Positions 42,618-51,269 of a stretch of DNA of 64,000 nt are shown piece after piece; position 1 is the first letter of the stretch, and each line of letters begins with the position of its first letter. Location of the stretch: the NCBI RefSeq assembly GCF_009569385.1, contig NZ_WBOF01000001.1, positions 6,085,501-6,149,500 on the forward strand. Reading direction: 5' to 3'. This DNA comes from Streptomyces kaniharaensis. GTDB lineage: Bacteria > Actinomycetota > Actinomycetes > Streptomycetales > Streptomycetaceae. The position numbers and the translations under genes are program-made. The notes beneath the pieces are model-generated. The model was not told where the DNA came from, did no database searches, and was given only the letters and a program-made list of their open reading frames with translations.

Positions 42618-44999
42618 TCAGAAGTCGATCGGGAACGAGCGCGGGCTGGTGCCGGTCGCGCGGGCGTAGGCGTTGGCGACCGCGGCCGAGGCGGCCGGGA
42701 CGCCCAACTCGCCCGCGCCGCCCGGGCGTCCGCTCGGCGGCATGAGGTGGATCTCGACGACGGGTGGGGTGTGCCGCTGCCGGGCGTAGCGGAAGTCGGC
42801 GTAACTGCTCTCACGGACGGCGCCGTTGTCGATGTGGTTGCCGGCCTGCAGGATCACCGAGATGCCGTCGATCAGCGCGCCGGTCAACTGGGCTTCCAGT
42901 CCGCGGGGGTTGATGACCTGGCCGATGTCGGCGGCGATCACCGCCTTGGTGACCCGCGGGTTCTTCGGGTCGGTGGCGTCCAGTTCGACGAGGTAGGCGG
43001 TGCGCCCGCCGTACTCGTCGTGGTAGCCGATGCCCTGGGCCTGCCCGGGCGGCATCGGGCGGCCCCAACTCCCCGCCGTGGCCACGGTGTCGAGAACGGC
43101 CCGCCCGGCGGTGTCGCGCAGTCGGGCGCGTCGGAAGGCGATCGGGTCCTCGCCCATCCGGCGCGCGAGCTCGTCCATCATGATCTCGTCGGCGACGCGG
43201 ACGGTGCCCGAGTACACCGAGCGCCAGCTGCCGGTGTGCACGTCCAGCGGCAGCTCGGCGAGCAGCTGGGTGGGGATGCCGACGTCGTACGGGTTCTTCT
43301 CGGTGAGCAGGAAGTGGGCCTGGGCGATGCTCAGCCCGGCGAGCGAGAGGTCGAAGCCGGCCGCGGTCAGGGCCTCGCCGAGGCCGTGGCGCGTGTCGGT
43401 CCGGACGGTGGCGGCGCGGTGTTCGTAGGTGAGCACCCGGCCGGGTGCGAAGGTGGCCCTGACGCGGTGGTGGCTGGCCGGGCGCATCCGGCCGTGGCGC
43501 ATGTCGTCGGCGCGGGTCCACATGAGCTTGACCGGGCGGCCTGCCGCCCTGGAGATCTGCGCGGCCTCCAGGGCGGCGTCGAAGAACAGCCGCCGCCCGA
43601 ACGAGCCGCCGCCGCGCACCACGTGGACGGTCACCGCGTCCTGCGGCAGGCCGAGTTCGGCGGCGATGGTCTGCTGGGCGACGATCGGGGTCTGGGCGGA
43701 GAACCACAGCTCGGCCCGGTTCGGCCGGACGTCCGCGACCGCCGTCAGGACCTCCATCGGCGCGTGGTTGACGAAGGCGAAGTCGAACTCGCCGTCCACG
43801 TACCGGGTGAGTGGTGGCGGGACGATGAACGGGTCGTGGGCGGCGCGCAGTCGGGCGCGGATGTCGGCGTCGCAGAGGCCGGCGACGGGGCCCGGGTTCC
43901 AGGTGATGACGAGCGCGTCGCGGGCCTTGAGTGCCTGGTCGAAGGTCTCGGCGAGGACGGCGACGCCGGTGGGGATCCGTACGACGCCCAACACGCCGGG
44001 CATGGCGCGGGCGGTGGTGGCGTCCAGGGCCTTCAGGGTGCCGTTGATGGTGGTCGGGCGGGCGACGACGGTGGGCATCGCGCCCGGAATCGCCAGGTCC
44101 CCGGCGTACTTGGCGCGGCCAGTGACGATGTCGCGGGCGTCGATGCGGCCGGTGGGCCTGCCGACGAGGCGCAGCTGGTCGGCGGTCTTGGGGGTGGCGG
44201 GCAGGGCCGGGACGGCGATCGTCGCGGCGTCGGCAGCGAGTTCGCCGTAGCCGGCGCGGCGCCCGTCCGGTGCCAGCACGGTGGAGGCGGCGGTGCGCAG
44301 GGTGTCGGCGGGTACGTTCCAGCGGCGGGCGGCGGCGGTCACCAGCCGGGCGCGGGCGGCCGCGGCGGCGGCGCGCACCGGGTCGTACAGCGAGCGCACC
44401 GAGTTGGAGGCGGCGGTGAGCTGGTTGAACAGCAGCTCCGGGCGGCTGTCGGAGAGCGGCACGTCCACGTCGTCGAGCCGGGCGTCGAGTTCGTCGGCGA
44501 CGAGCATCGCGACCGCCGTGGTGAGGCCCTGGCCGACCTCCACGCGGGGCAGCCACAGCACGACCCGCCCGGCGGGGGTCAGCTCCAGGACCAGCAGGTG
44601 CGAGGTCGGCAGGCCGGCCACGGTCAGCGCGTCGCCGAGGTCCAGGATGTCCGGGACGTCGGGCAGACCGGGTAACTGCGAGGGGGTGGAGGCCTCTTGG
44701 GCGGACATCCGGGTGGCCTCGGCGGCGCGGAGGGCCGTCTGCGCGGCCGCGGGCGCGGCGGCCTCCAGGCCGAGCCGGGCGGCGACGGTGAGGGTCGGCG
44801 CGGCGAGCAGGTAGGTGAGGAAGCGGCGGCGGCCGGTGGGGGCGTCGGGCGCCGTGTCTGCTTCGGATGCGCCGCCGGTGTCGTCTGGCGGGGCGGTGGA
44901 GGTGCTGATGGGAGGAGCCCTTCGAGCCGGTGACGGCGCCGGTCGGTCGGGCCCCGGCGGCCCCGGCCCCGGTGCCGGATGGCGAACGCCGACGAGCAT
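42618..44999 (-). CDS. Molybdopterin-binding subunit of molybdenum hydroxylase (IorB-like)
   Basis: 793 residues from the ATG at 44999. The start is uncertain, because no ribosome site precedes it and coding character begins about 30 codons later. A Tat signal (GRRRFLTYLLAAPTL) directs export of the folded cofactor-containing enzyme. The family core includes VEVGQGLTTAVAMLVADEL, GRAKYAGDLAIPGAM, VRGGGSFGRRLFFDAALEAA and GGAGELGVPAASAAVANAY (the Glu region near the cofactor). With the 2Fe-2S protein it forms a periplasmic-type aldehyde or N-heterocycle hydroxylase without a flavin subunit. A perfect dyad (45007-45029) sits just before the start. Confidence 0.93.
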   Translation of the reverse strand: MLVGVRHPAPGPGPPGPDRPAPSPARRAPPISTSTAPPDDTGGASEADTAPDAPTGRRRFLTYLLAAPTLTVAARLGLEAAAPAAAQTALRAAEATRMSAQEASTPSQLPGLPDVPDILDLGDALTVAGLPTSHLLVLELTPAGRVVLWLPRVEVGQGLTTAVAMLVADELDARLDDVDVPLSDSRPELLFNQLTAASNSVRSLYDPVRAAAAAARARLVTAAARRWNVPADTLRTAASTVLAPDGRRAGYGELAADAATIAVPALPATPKTADQLRLVGRPTGRIDARDIVTGRAKYAGDLAIPGAMPTVVARPTTINGTLKALDATTARAMPGVLGVVRIPTGVAVLAETFDQALKARDALVITWNPGPVAGLCDADIRARLRAAHDPFIVPPPLTRYVDGEFDFAFVNHAPMEVLTAVADVRPNRAELWFSAQTPIVAQQTIAAELGLPQDAVTVHVVRGGGSFGRRLFFDAALEAAQISRAAGRPVKLMWTRADDMRHGRMRPASHHRVRATFAPGRVLTYEHRAATVRTDTRHGLGEALTAAGFDLSLAGLSIAQAHFLLTEKNPYDVGIPTQLLAELPLDVHTGSWRSVYSGTVRVADEIMMDELARRMGEDPIAFRRARLRDTAGRAVLDTVATAGSWGRPMPPGQAQGIGYHDEYGGRTAYLVELDATDPKNPRVTKAVIAADIGQVINPRGLEAQLTGALIDGISVILQAGNHIDNGAVRESSYADFRYARQRHTPPVVEIHLMPPSGRPGGAGELGVPAASAAVANAYARATGTSPRSFPIDF

Positions 45000-45006
45000 A
45001 GGAACG

Positions 45007-45029
45007 CCGTGTTGAACGGGTCAACACGG
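45007..45029. promoter_or_regulatory. Perfect dyad before the molybdenum hydroxylase operon
   Basis: CCGTGTTGA and TCAACACGG flank ACGGG, ending eight bases before the ATG of the large subunit. It is a strong repressor-site candidate; no regulator gene is adjacent. Confidence 0.65.
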
Positions 45030-45180
45030 CTGATCCAGGCTCGACTTCGGCCCACAGGCGGCTCGGAGGCAGCTTCGGGGCGGCCCGAGGCGGGCGGGAG
45101 GCAGGCGGAGTCGTACGGCGGTTCGGCCGCCGCGTGCCGGTGCGGGGGCGGCGGCCAAGTGGCCCACGATTAAGCTTGAT

Positions 45181-45205
45181 CATTGGACCTTTTCCCTGGT
45201 CCAGT
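45181..45205. promoter_or_regulatory. Inverted repeat upstream of MFS gene
   Basis: CATTGGACC and GGTCCAGTG (one mismatch) enclose a T-rich spacer, about 70 bases before the MFS start. It is a possible operator. Confidence 0.4.
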
Positions 45206-45275
45206 GACGCCCTAGGCTGGGTGCGAACCGTTGCGAACACCCGGCCCGCGCGCCGCCCACACCGTCAGGAGAGAC

Positions 45276-46568
45276 GTGTCGACCAGGAGTGAAGTGCCGA
45301 CCAGGAGAGAGTCGGCCCGTCTCGTCCCGCCCGCCGGCCCCCAGCGGACGCTCGCAGCCGCCCAGTTGGCGAGCGCAGTCGGCGACGGTGCCTATTACAC
45401 CTGCTCCGCCCTCTACTTCACGCACATCGTCGGCATGTCGGCGGCACGGCTCGGGCTCGGCCTCGCCGTCGCCTGGGCGCTCGGCTCGCTCGCCGGCGTC
45501 CCGCTCGGCCATCTCGCCGACCGCCACGGGCCGCGCCGAACGGCGGTGTTGCTCGCCTTCGCCACGGCCGCGGTCGTGGCGTCCTTCCTGGTGATCCGCT
45601 CCTACCCGCCGTTCCTGCTCGCGGTCTGCCTCTACGCGACGACCCAGTCCGGCCTCACCGCCGCTCGCCAGGCGCTCGTGGGCGGCCTGGTGTCGCACGC
45701 CGAACGCACAGGCCTGCTCGCCCACCTCCAGTCGACCCTCAACGGGGGACTGGCGGTTGGCGCGGCGATCGGCGGGATCGCGCTCACCGCCGGCACTCGT
45801 GCGGCGTTCCTCGGGGCCTTCACCGTCACCGCGCTCGGGTTCGTCGCGGGCGGGCTGATCCTGCTGCGACTGCCCGAAGTCCCGTCCATGGAAAGGAAGA
45901 TGGGATCCGGGCCGCGGTTCGAGGTGCTCACCGACCGGCGCTACGCCGTCGTCGCACTCGTCAACACCGTTCTGCTGCTGCGGATGCCGCTGCTGAGTCT
46001 GGTGATCCCGCTCTGGATCGCCGAGCGGGCGCCCGGGCTCGGCTGGCTGGGATCTGCCCTGTTCGTCCTCAACACCCTGGGCGTGATGGCCTTCCAGGTA
46101 CGGGCGGCGCGCGGTGTCACCGAACTGGCCTCCGCCACGCGGGCTGTCCGCTCGGCGGGGCTGCTCCTGCTCGCGTCGTGCGCGGTCTTCGGGCTGTCGG
46201 CGCTGGACGTGCCGATGTGGGTGGTCGCCCTGCTCCTCGTCGCGGCGGCGATCCTCCAGGTCGCCGGCGAGATGCGGCAGTCCGCCGGGTCCTGGCAGAT
46301 CGGCTTCGACCTCGCCCCGGCCGACCGGCTCGGCCAGTACCAGGGCTTCTTCGGAACGGGCGTCGCGGTGGCCCGCACGCTCGGGCCGCTCGTCCTCACG
46401 ACCCTGCTGCTCGACGGCGGACTGCTCGGGTGGCTGGCGCTGGGCGTGCTCTTCCTCGCGGCCGGCCATGCGATGGGGCCGGCCGTCCGCTGGGCCGAAC
46501 GCGACCGCCGCTACCGCCCGTCGGCCTCCTCGCCGGTCGGTGTGGCCACCGCCGCAGAGGCGCCGTAG
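45276..46568 (+). CDS. MFS transporter, 12-helix type
   Basis: 430 residues from the GTG at 45276, with AGGAGAG five bases upstream. About 12 hydrophobic segments are present. The motif A loop reads GVPLGHLADRHGPRRTAVL (GxxxDRxGxR), and LNGGLAVGAAIGGIALTAG follows. A short hydrophilic loop (ERKMGSGPRFEVLTDRRYAV) separates the two six-helix halves. It resembles exporters of the Bcr/CflA-like or sugar-efflux branches. It is divergent from the molybdenum hydroxylase operon with a dyad on each side of the shared region. The substrate is unknown. Confidence 0.9.
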   Translation: MSTRSEVPTRRESARLVPPAGPQRTLAAAQLASAVGDGAYYTCSALYFTHIVGMSAARLGLGLAVAWALGSLAGVPLGHLADRHGPRRTAVLLAFATAAVVASFLVIRSYPPFLLAVCLYATTQSGLTAARQALVGGLVSHAERTGLLAHLQSTLNGGLAVGAAIGGIALTAGTRAAFLGAFTVTALGFVAGGLILLRLPEVPSMERKMGSGPRFEVLTDRRYAVVALVNTVLLLRMPLLSLVIPLWIAERAPGLGWLGSALFVLNTLGVMAFQVRAARGVTELASATRAVRSAGLLLLASCAVFGLSALDVPMWVVALLLVAAAILQVAGEMRQSAGSWQIGFDLAPADRLGQYQGFFGTGVAVARTLGPLVLTTLLLDGGLLGWLALGVLFLAAGHAMGPAVRWAERDRRYRPSASSPVGVATAAEAP

Positions 46569-46717
46569 AGGTCGTCGTCGCCGTCGTGTGGCGGCTGCTG
46601 GGCCTTCCGTAGGGATTCGGGCGCCTCGCCGCGCGCGTCGAAGAGGTCGTCCGGCGCCCCGGAACCCAGGCGGGACAGGGGGCCCGCCGCGTCGTTCCTT
46701 CTGCTGTCTCCGGCCAT
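46511..46717 (-). CDS. Small acidic hypothetical protein
   Basis: 68 residues from the ATG at 46717, with GGGAG six bases upstream. The sequence is acidic and Gly/Ala-rich: MAGDSRRNDAAGPLSRLG, APDDLFDARGEAPESL and GDDDLYGASAAVATP. It overlaps the 3' end of the MFS gene by 58 bases on the opposite strand. The good ribosome site and non-random composition favour a real gene; disorder is likely. Confidence 0.5.
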   Translation of the reverse strand: MAGDSRRNDAAGPLSRLGSGAPDDLFDARGEAPESLRKAQQPPHDGDDDLYGASAAVATPTGEEADGR

Positions 46718-46820
46718 GGCACGCTCCCAAAGCCGCTGCTCCGGATACGGACGATCGTACCTCCGCGGCCCTCGCGGAAACCGGTGGCCGAGGCCCGCCG
46801 GGCGCTGGCATGCTGGCCGC

Positions 46821-47549
46821 GTGGACAGACCGCAGATCTCCCTCGACTTCGCCCCTGAGCTGCACCTCTTCGTGGCCGGCCGCCGACGCGAAGGCCGGTC
46901 CGAGCTGCGCACCGACGGCACCTCCACGCTCGGTCACATCGTCGAGTCCCTCGGCGTGCCGCTCACCGAGGTCGGTACCCTGCTCGTCGACGGCCGTCCG
47001 GTGCCCGACTCGCACGTGCCGTCCGACGCCGAACACGTCTCGGTCCAGGGCGTCGCCCGCCCCCAGCGCTCAGCCGCCCCGCTGCGCTTCCTGCTCGACG
47101 TCCACCTCGGCACCCTCACGCGCCGCCTGCGCCTGCTCGGGATCGACGCCGCCTACGAGAACCCGGACATCGGCGACGCCGCCCTGGCCGCCCGCTCCGC
47201 CGCCGAGGAACGCGTCCTCCTCTCCCGCGACCGTGGCCTCCTGCACCGCCGCGAACTCTGGGCCGGCGCCTACATCTACAGCCACCGCCCCGCCGAACAG
47301 CTCCGCGACGTCCTCTCCCGCTTCGCACCCCCGCTCGCGCCCTGGAGCCGCTGCACCACGTGCAACGGGACGCTGCGCACGGTGACCAAGACGTCGGTGC
47401 GGGAACAGCTCCGGGACGGCACCGAGCGCTCCTACGACGCGTTCGCGCAGTGTGCGGACTGCGGTCAGGCGTACTGGCGCGGCGCGCATCACGCGCGGTT
47501 GGATGCGATCGTGACGGACGCGGTGCGGGAGTTCGGCGCCCGGCAGTAG
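46821..47549 (+). CDS. Mut7-C RNase domain protein with ubiquitin-like N-terminus
   Basis: 242 residues from the GTG at 46821. Residues about 1-80 are the Mut7-C ubiquitin-like (MoaD/ThiS-type) domain: LDFAPELHLFVAGRRREG and LVDGRPVPDSHVP. Residues about 85-240 are the Mut7-C RNase, a PIN-like domain with LLDVHLGTLTRRLRLLGIDAAY, VLLSRDRGLLHRRELW, and a zinc finger of two CxxC pairs (RCTTCNGTL and CADCGQAYW). Such proteins are predicted RNA-cleaving enzymes. The start is preceded by only a weak ribosome site. Confidence 0.92.
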   Translation: MDRPQISLDFAPELHLFVAGRRREGRSELRTDGTSTLGHIVESLGVPLTEVGTLLVDGRPVPDSHVPSDAEHVSVQGVARPQRSAAPLRFLLDVHLGTLTRRLRLLGIDAAYENPDIGDAALAARSAAEERVLLSRDRGLLHRRELWAGAYIYSHRPAEQLRDVLSRFAPPLAPWSRCTTCNGTLRTVTKTSVREQLRDGTERSYDAFAQCADCGQAYWRGAHHARLDAIVTDAVREFGARQ

Positions 47550-47658
47550 CGGCCGCCTGCCGCCGGCACGCGGTCTGGCGGGGGCGCCGGGCGGCGTGAT
47601 CTGATCGGCGGTGGGGGCGAGACCGAGGTACTCCGTCGTTCGAGAGAGGCCGGGTCGG

Positions 47659-48072
47659 ATGATCGTGCAGCCGTTTGAGACCGCAGACGTGGGAGCCGTG
47701 CCCGTCGTGAAGGCGCCCGACGGAGCCGCCGTCCTCCCGATGCTCGTCATGGACGAGCGAGGGAGTCTCGCGGTGTTCGAGCTGGAGCCGGGAGCGGTGA
47801 CGCGGGCGGTGTCGCACGCCACCGTGCAGGAGCTTTGGCACGTCACCGCGGGCAGCGGGGAGCTGTGGCGGCGGCAGGGGGAGCGGGAGGAGACCGTGCG
47901 GCTGGTGCCCGGGACGGCGGCGTCGATACCGCTGGGCACGGCGTTCCAGTTCCGGGCGGACGCGGACGGTGACGTGCCGCTGCGGATCGTCGCCGTCACG
48001 ATGCCGCCCTGGCCGGGAACCGACGCCGAGGCCCGGCGGGAGGACGGCCCGTGGGAGGCGACCGTCGAGTGA
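47659..48072 (+). CDS. Cupin-domain protein
   Basis: 137 residues from the ATG at 47659, with GAGAGG upstream. The single small beta barrel shows GSLAVFELEPGAVTRAVSHATVQELWHVTAGSGELWRR in order, the first cupin motif with its histidine and glutamate (H..VQELWH), and PGTAASIPLGTAFQFRA, the second motif. It probably binds a metal. It could be an isomerase, a sugar- or nucleotide-binding protein, or a regulator-type cupin. It precedes the pyrophosphatase gene by 170 bases without a clear link. Confidence 0.85.
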   Translation: MIVQPFETADVGAVPVVKAPDGAAVLPMLVMDERGSLAVFELEPGAVTRAVSHATVQELWHVTAGSGELWRRQGEREETVRLVPGTAASIPLGTAFQFRADADGDVPLRIVAVTMPPWPGTDAEARREDGPWEATVE

Positions 48073-48242
48073 ACGCGCCCGGCCGACCGGGCTTGGGGCA
48101 GGCCGTGACCGCGTCGCGTGTCCCGCCCGCACCTGCCCGCTGCGCGTGGCGGTAGGCGGGCCCCGGCCGCGCGGGCGGACAATCACCACAGGAGGCGACC
48201 CGGCCGCCCTGCGGGGCGCGGCCGGCCGGCGAGGAGGCCGTG

Positions 48243-48743
48243 GTGGAGTTCGAGGTGATGATCGAGATCCCGCAGGGGTCCCGGAACAAGTACGTGATGG
48301 ACTTCGTGGCGGGCCGGATCCGCCTCGACCGCACGCTGTTCACCGCCACCCGCTACCCCGCGGACTACGGCTACGTCGAGGGCACCCTCGGCGGCGACGG
48401 CGAGCCGCTGGACGCGCTGGTGCTCGGCGGCGAGCCGGCCGTGCCGGGCTGCCTCCAGACCTGCCGGGCGGTCGGCATGTGGGTGATGCGGGACGAGCGC
48501 GGGCCGGACCAGAAGGTGCTGTGCGTGCCCGCCCGGGACCCGCGCTACGAGGACGTGCGCGACATCGGCGACCTGCGGAGGTTCGACCTGCTGGAGATCA
48601 CCCACTTCTTCCAGGTCTACAAGGACCTGGAGCGCGGCAAGTCCGTCGAGGGCTCGCACTGGGCGGGCCGGGAGGCGGCGTACGCGGAGATCGCCGAGTC
48701 CCGGGCCCGGGCGGCGGGCACCAGGTACGCGGATCCGGCCTGA
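48243..48743 (+). CDS. ppa: Inorganic pyrophosphatase
   Basis: 166 residues. The second of two adjacent GTG codons is chosen because AGGAGG is then five bases away. It is a family I pyrophosphatase: IEIPQGSRNKY, TRYPADYGYVEGTLG, and the signature region DGEPLDALV. Here the middle Asp of the usual D-G-D-P-L-D is Glu. KVLCVPARDPRYEDV and ITHFFQVYKDLERGKSVEG follow. The substitution is conservative and may keep metal binding, but most actinobacterial enzymes have Asp. It hydrolyses pyrophosphate to drive biosynthetic reactions. It may be a second, specialised copy. Confidence 0.92.
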   Translation: MEFEVMIEIPQGSRNKYVMDFVAGRIRLDRTLFTATRYPADYGYVEGTLGGDGEPLDALVLGGEPAVPGCLQTCRAVGMWVMRDERGPDQKVLCVPARDPRYEDVRDIGDLRRFDLLEITHFFQVYKDLERGKSVEGSHWAGREAAYAEIAESRARAAGTRYADPA

Positions 48744-48853
48744 GCCGTCGAGCAGTGTGCGGTGAGCCGTGCGGTGCGAGTGAGCCATCTGGTGGGGCCC
48801 TGGCGGGCTGACACCCCGCCAGAGCGCGTCGCCGCTCCCCGTAGGGTGATCAT

Positions 48854-50047
48854 GTGACGACATCCGACCTGACCGTGAAGGCCCTGATCGCCGACCCCTA
48901 CGCCGGCTACGCCGCCCTGCGCGCCATCGCCCCCGTCCACCGGGTCACCGGCCCGGACGGCCTGCCGGTGTGGCTGGTGACCCGCTACGCGGACGTACGC
49001 CAGGCCCTCGCCGACCCCCGCCTCTCGCTCGACAAGGCCCATGCCGCGCCCGGCAACTACCAGGGCTTCAAACTGCCGCCCACCCTCGACGCCAACCTGC
49101 TCAACATGGACCCGCCCGACCACACCCGCATCCGCCGGCTGGTCACCAAGGCCTTCACCACGCGCCGGATCGCCGCGCTGCGCGGCCCGATCGAACAGGT
49201 CGCCGAGAAGCTGCTCGACGCGATGGCCCCGCTCGGCCGCACCGACCTGCTCACCGCCTACGCCGGGCCGCTGCCCATCACCGTCATCTGCGACCTGCTC
49301 GGCGTCCCCGAGGGCGACCGGCACGACTTCCGCGCCTGGACCGACACGCTCATCACCCCGGACCCGCACCGCCCGCAGGACGCCAAGGCGGCCGTCGGCG
49401 CGATGCTCGGCTTCTTCACCGGGCTCATCGAGCGCAAGCGCACCGCACCCGCCGACGACCTCCTCTCCGACCTGATCGCGGTCCGCGACGACGAGGACGG
49501 GCACGGCCGGCTCAGCGAGGACGAGCTCACCTCGCTCGCCTTCCTGATCCTCTTCGCCGGCTACGAGAACACCGTCCACCTCATCGCCAACGCCGTCCTC
49601 GCCCTGCTCACCCACCCCGAGCAGCTCGCCGCCCTGCGCACCGAACCGGCGCTGATCGAGGGCTCCTTCGACGAGTTCGCCCGCTACGACGGCCCCTCGC
49701 CGCTGTCCATCCGCCGCTTCCCGCGCGAGGACGTCACCATCGGCGGCGTCACCGTTCCGGCCGGCGAGACCGTCCTGCTCGCCATCGCCTCCGCCAACCG
49801 CGACCCCGACCAGTTCGCCGACCCGGACCGGCTCGATGTGCGCCGCCGTGACAGCGGCCACCTCTCCCTCGGCCACGGCATCCACTACTGCCTCGGTGCG
49901 CCGCTCGCCCGGATGGAGACCGAGATCGCCCTGACCGCCCTGCTGCGCCGCTTCCCCGACCTCGCCCTCGACGTGCCCGTCGAGCAGCTGCGGCACCGAC
50001 CCGCCCTGCGGGCCCGTGGCCTGCTGGAACTTCCCGTCCGGTACTGA
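48854..50047 (+). CDS. Cytochrome P450
   Basis: 397 residues from the GTG at 48854. The I-helix oxygen-activation site is FAGYENT (AGxxxT type), and the K-helix ExxR lies in FDEFARYDGPSP. The heme loop is LSLGHGIHYCLGAPLAR, with the proximal Cys and a Leu in the place of the usual Phe. The length is typical of soluble bacterial class I P450s that take electrons from a ferredoxin. No ferredoxin, reductase or biosynthetic genes lie beside it, so the substrate cannot be inferred from context. The TerD gene starts 81 bases downstream. Confidence 0.95.
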   Translation: MTTSDLTVKALIADPYAGYAALRAIAPVHRVTGPDGLPVWLVTRYADVRQALADPRLSLDKAHAAPGNYQGFKLPPTLDANLLNMDPPDHTRIRRLVTKAFTTRRIAALRGPIEQVAEKLLDAMAPLGRTDLLTAYAGPLPITVICDLLGVPEGDRHDFRAWTDTLITPDPHRPQDAKAAVGAMLGFFTGLIERKRTAPADDLLSDLIAVRDDEDGHGRLSEDELTSLAFLILFAGYENTVHLIANAVLALLTHPEQLAALRTEPALIEGSFDEFARYDGPSPLSIRRFPREDVTIGGVTVPAGETVLLAIASANRDPDQFADPDRLDVRRRDSGHLSLGHGIHYCLGAPLARMETEIALTALLRRFPDLALDVPVEQLRHRPALRARGLLELPVRY

Positions 50048-50128
50048 CCGGCTCCCGGGAACCGGCGCCGGCTCCACGGCGTTGTCGTCGTCGAACAGCG
50101 GAACACGGACGGTTGTGGAGGAAGCGTC

Positions 50129-51184
50129 ATGGGTGTGGCCCTGACGAAGGGCGGCAACGTCTCCCTGGGGAAGCAGAACCCGGGGTTGCGAGCCGTGCGG
50201 GTGGGCATCGGCTGGACGGTGGGCGCCGGGTACGACCTGGACGCCAGCGCCCTGCTGTGCGGCCGGTCCGGGAAGGTCATCTCGGACCAGCACTTCGTCT
50301 TCTTCAACAACCTGCGGAGCCCGGACGGCTCCGTCCGCCACCACGGCAACGACGGGGGCGGCAACGACGCGGGCGGGGGCGACCGCGAGCGGATCGACGT
50401 CCGCCTCGCGGACGTGCCCGCCGACGTCGAGCGGATCGTCTTCGCGGTCGCCATCTACGACGCCGCGCAGCGGGCCCAGACCTTCCGGCAGGTCCGCGGC
50501 GCGTACATCCGCCTCACCGACCCGGACGGCGGCGGCGAGGTGGCGCGGTACGACGTGTCGGCCGAGGCCGGCAGCGAGACGGCGATGGTGTTCGGCGAGC
50601 TCTACCGGCACGACGCGGACTGGAAGTTCCGTGCCGTCGGGCAGGGTTACGCGGCCGGGCTGGCGGGCATCGCGACCGACTTCGGCGTCGACGTCCTCCA
50701 GCCGGCGCCGGCCGCTCCGGCCGCTCCGGCAGCTCCCGTCCCGGCGGCCCCCGCTGTTCCCACGACCCCGCAAGCAACGACCCCGCCAGCAACGACCCGC
50801 CAAGCAACAGGGAGTTCCCCAGTGACGTGCTTCTTCGACCCCTCCCACGGCGCCGGCTCGACCGCGGTGCTGTGGTCGCCGCAGTGGGGTGTGCCGCGCC
50901 AGATCCAGGCGTGCGTCGCCTGCGCCCAGCGGGTGCAGACCACCCCGCCGCCGTTCTACACCCCGCAGCAGGGCTACCCGCAACCGGTCCAGCAGGGCTA
51001 CCCGCAGGCCCCCGGCCAGGGCCGGCCCGACCAGGGCGGCCGCCGCTACGGCACCGGCGCCCTGATCGGTGCGGGCGCCGCGGGCCTGGTCGGCGGCGCG
51101 CTCCTCAACGAGGCGCTGAGCGACGACCAGCCCGAGGTCGTCATCAACAACTACTACGAGGGCGACGACGACGGCTTCTTCTAG
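50129..51184 (+). CDS. TerD-family protein with long C-terminal extension
   Basis: 351 residues. The ATG at 50129 has GGAGGAA upstream. Residues 1-190 are a TerD domain: MGVALTKGGNVSLGKQNP, VGIGWTVGAGYDLDASALLC, SDQHFVFFNNLRSPDGSV and IYDAAQRAQTFRQVRGAYIRL, with the calcium-coordinating Asp residues. A low-complexity Ala/Pro/Thr linker follows. A CFFDPSHG...QACVACAQ segment has a CxxC, and Tyr/Gln/Gly repeats (QQGYPQ) come next. A glycine-rich hydrophobic stretch (GALIGAGAAGLVGGALL) and an acidic end (YYEGDDDGFF) finish it. TerD proteins are calcium-binding stress proteins. The extension suggests assembly or membrane association. It is not in a ter operon. Confidence 0.9.
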   Translation: MGVALTKGGNVSLGKQNPGLRAVRVGIGWTVGAGYDLDASALLCGRSGKVISDQHFVFFNNLRSPDGSVRHHGNDGGGNDAGGGDRERIDVRLADVPADVERIVFAVAIYDAAQRAQTFRQVRGAYIRLTDPDGGGEVARYDVSAEAGSETAMVFGELYRHDADWKFRAVGQGYAAGLAGIATDFGVDVLQPAPAAPAAPAAPVPAAPAVPTTPQATTPPATTRQATGSSPVTCFFDPSHGAGSTAVLWSPQWGVPRQIQACVACAQRVQTTPPPFYTPQQGYPQPVQQGYPQAPGQGRPDQGGRRYGTGALIGAGAAGLVGGALLNEALSDDQPEVVINNYYEGDDDGFF

Positions 51185-51269
51185 ACCGCCCGAACCTTCT
51201 GAAGCGTCCGAACCGCCCGCCCGACCAAGGCCGGACGTCCTGTTCCCGAGCCGCCCGGTCTGCCGTAGC

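Noticed and set aside
42747..44675. Long plus-strand frame opposite the molybdenum hydroxylase
   Set aside because: It is antisense to a clear molybdopterin-binding subunit and has low-complexity Gly/Val/Asp composition.
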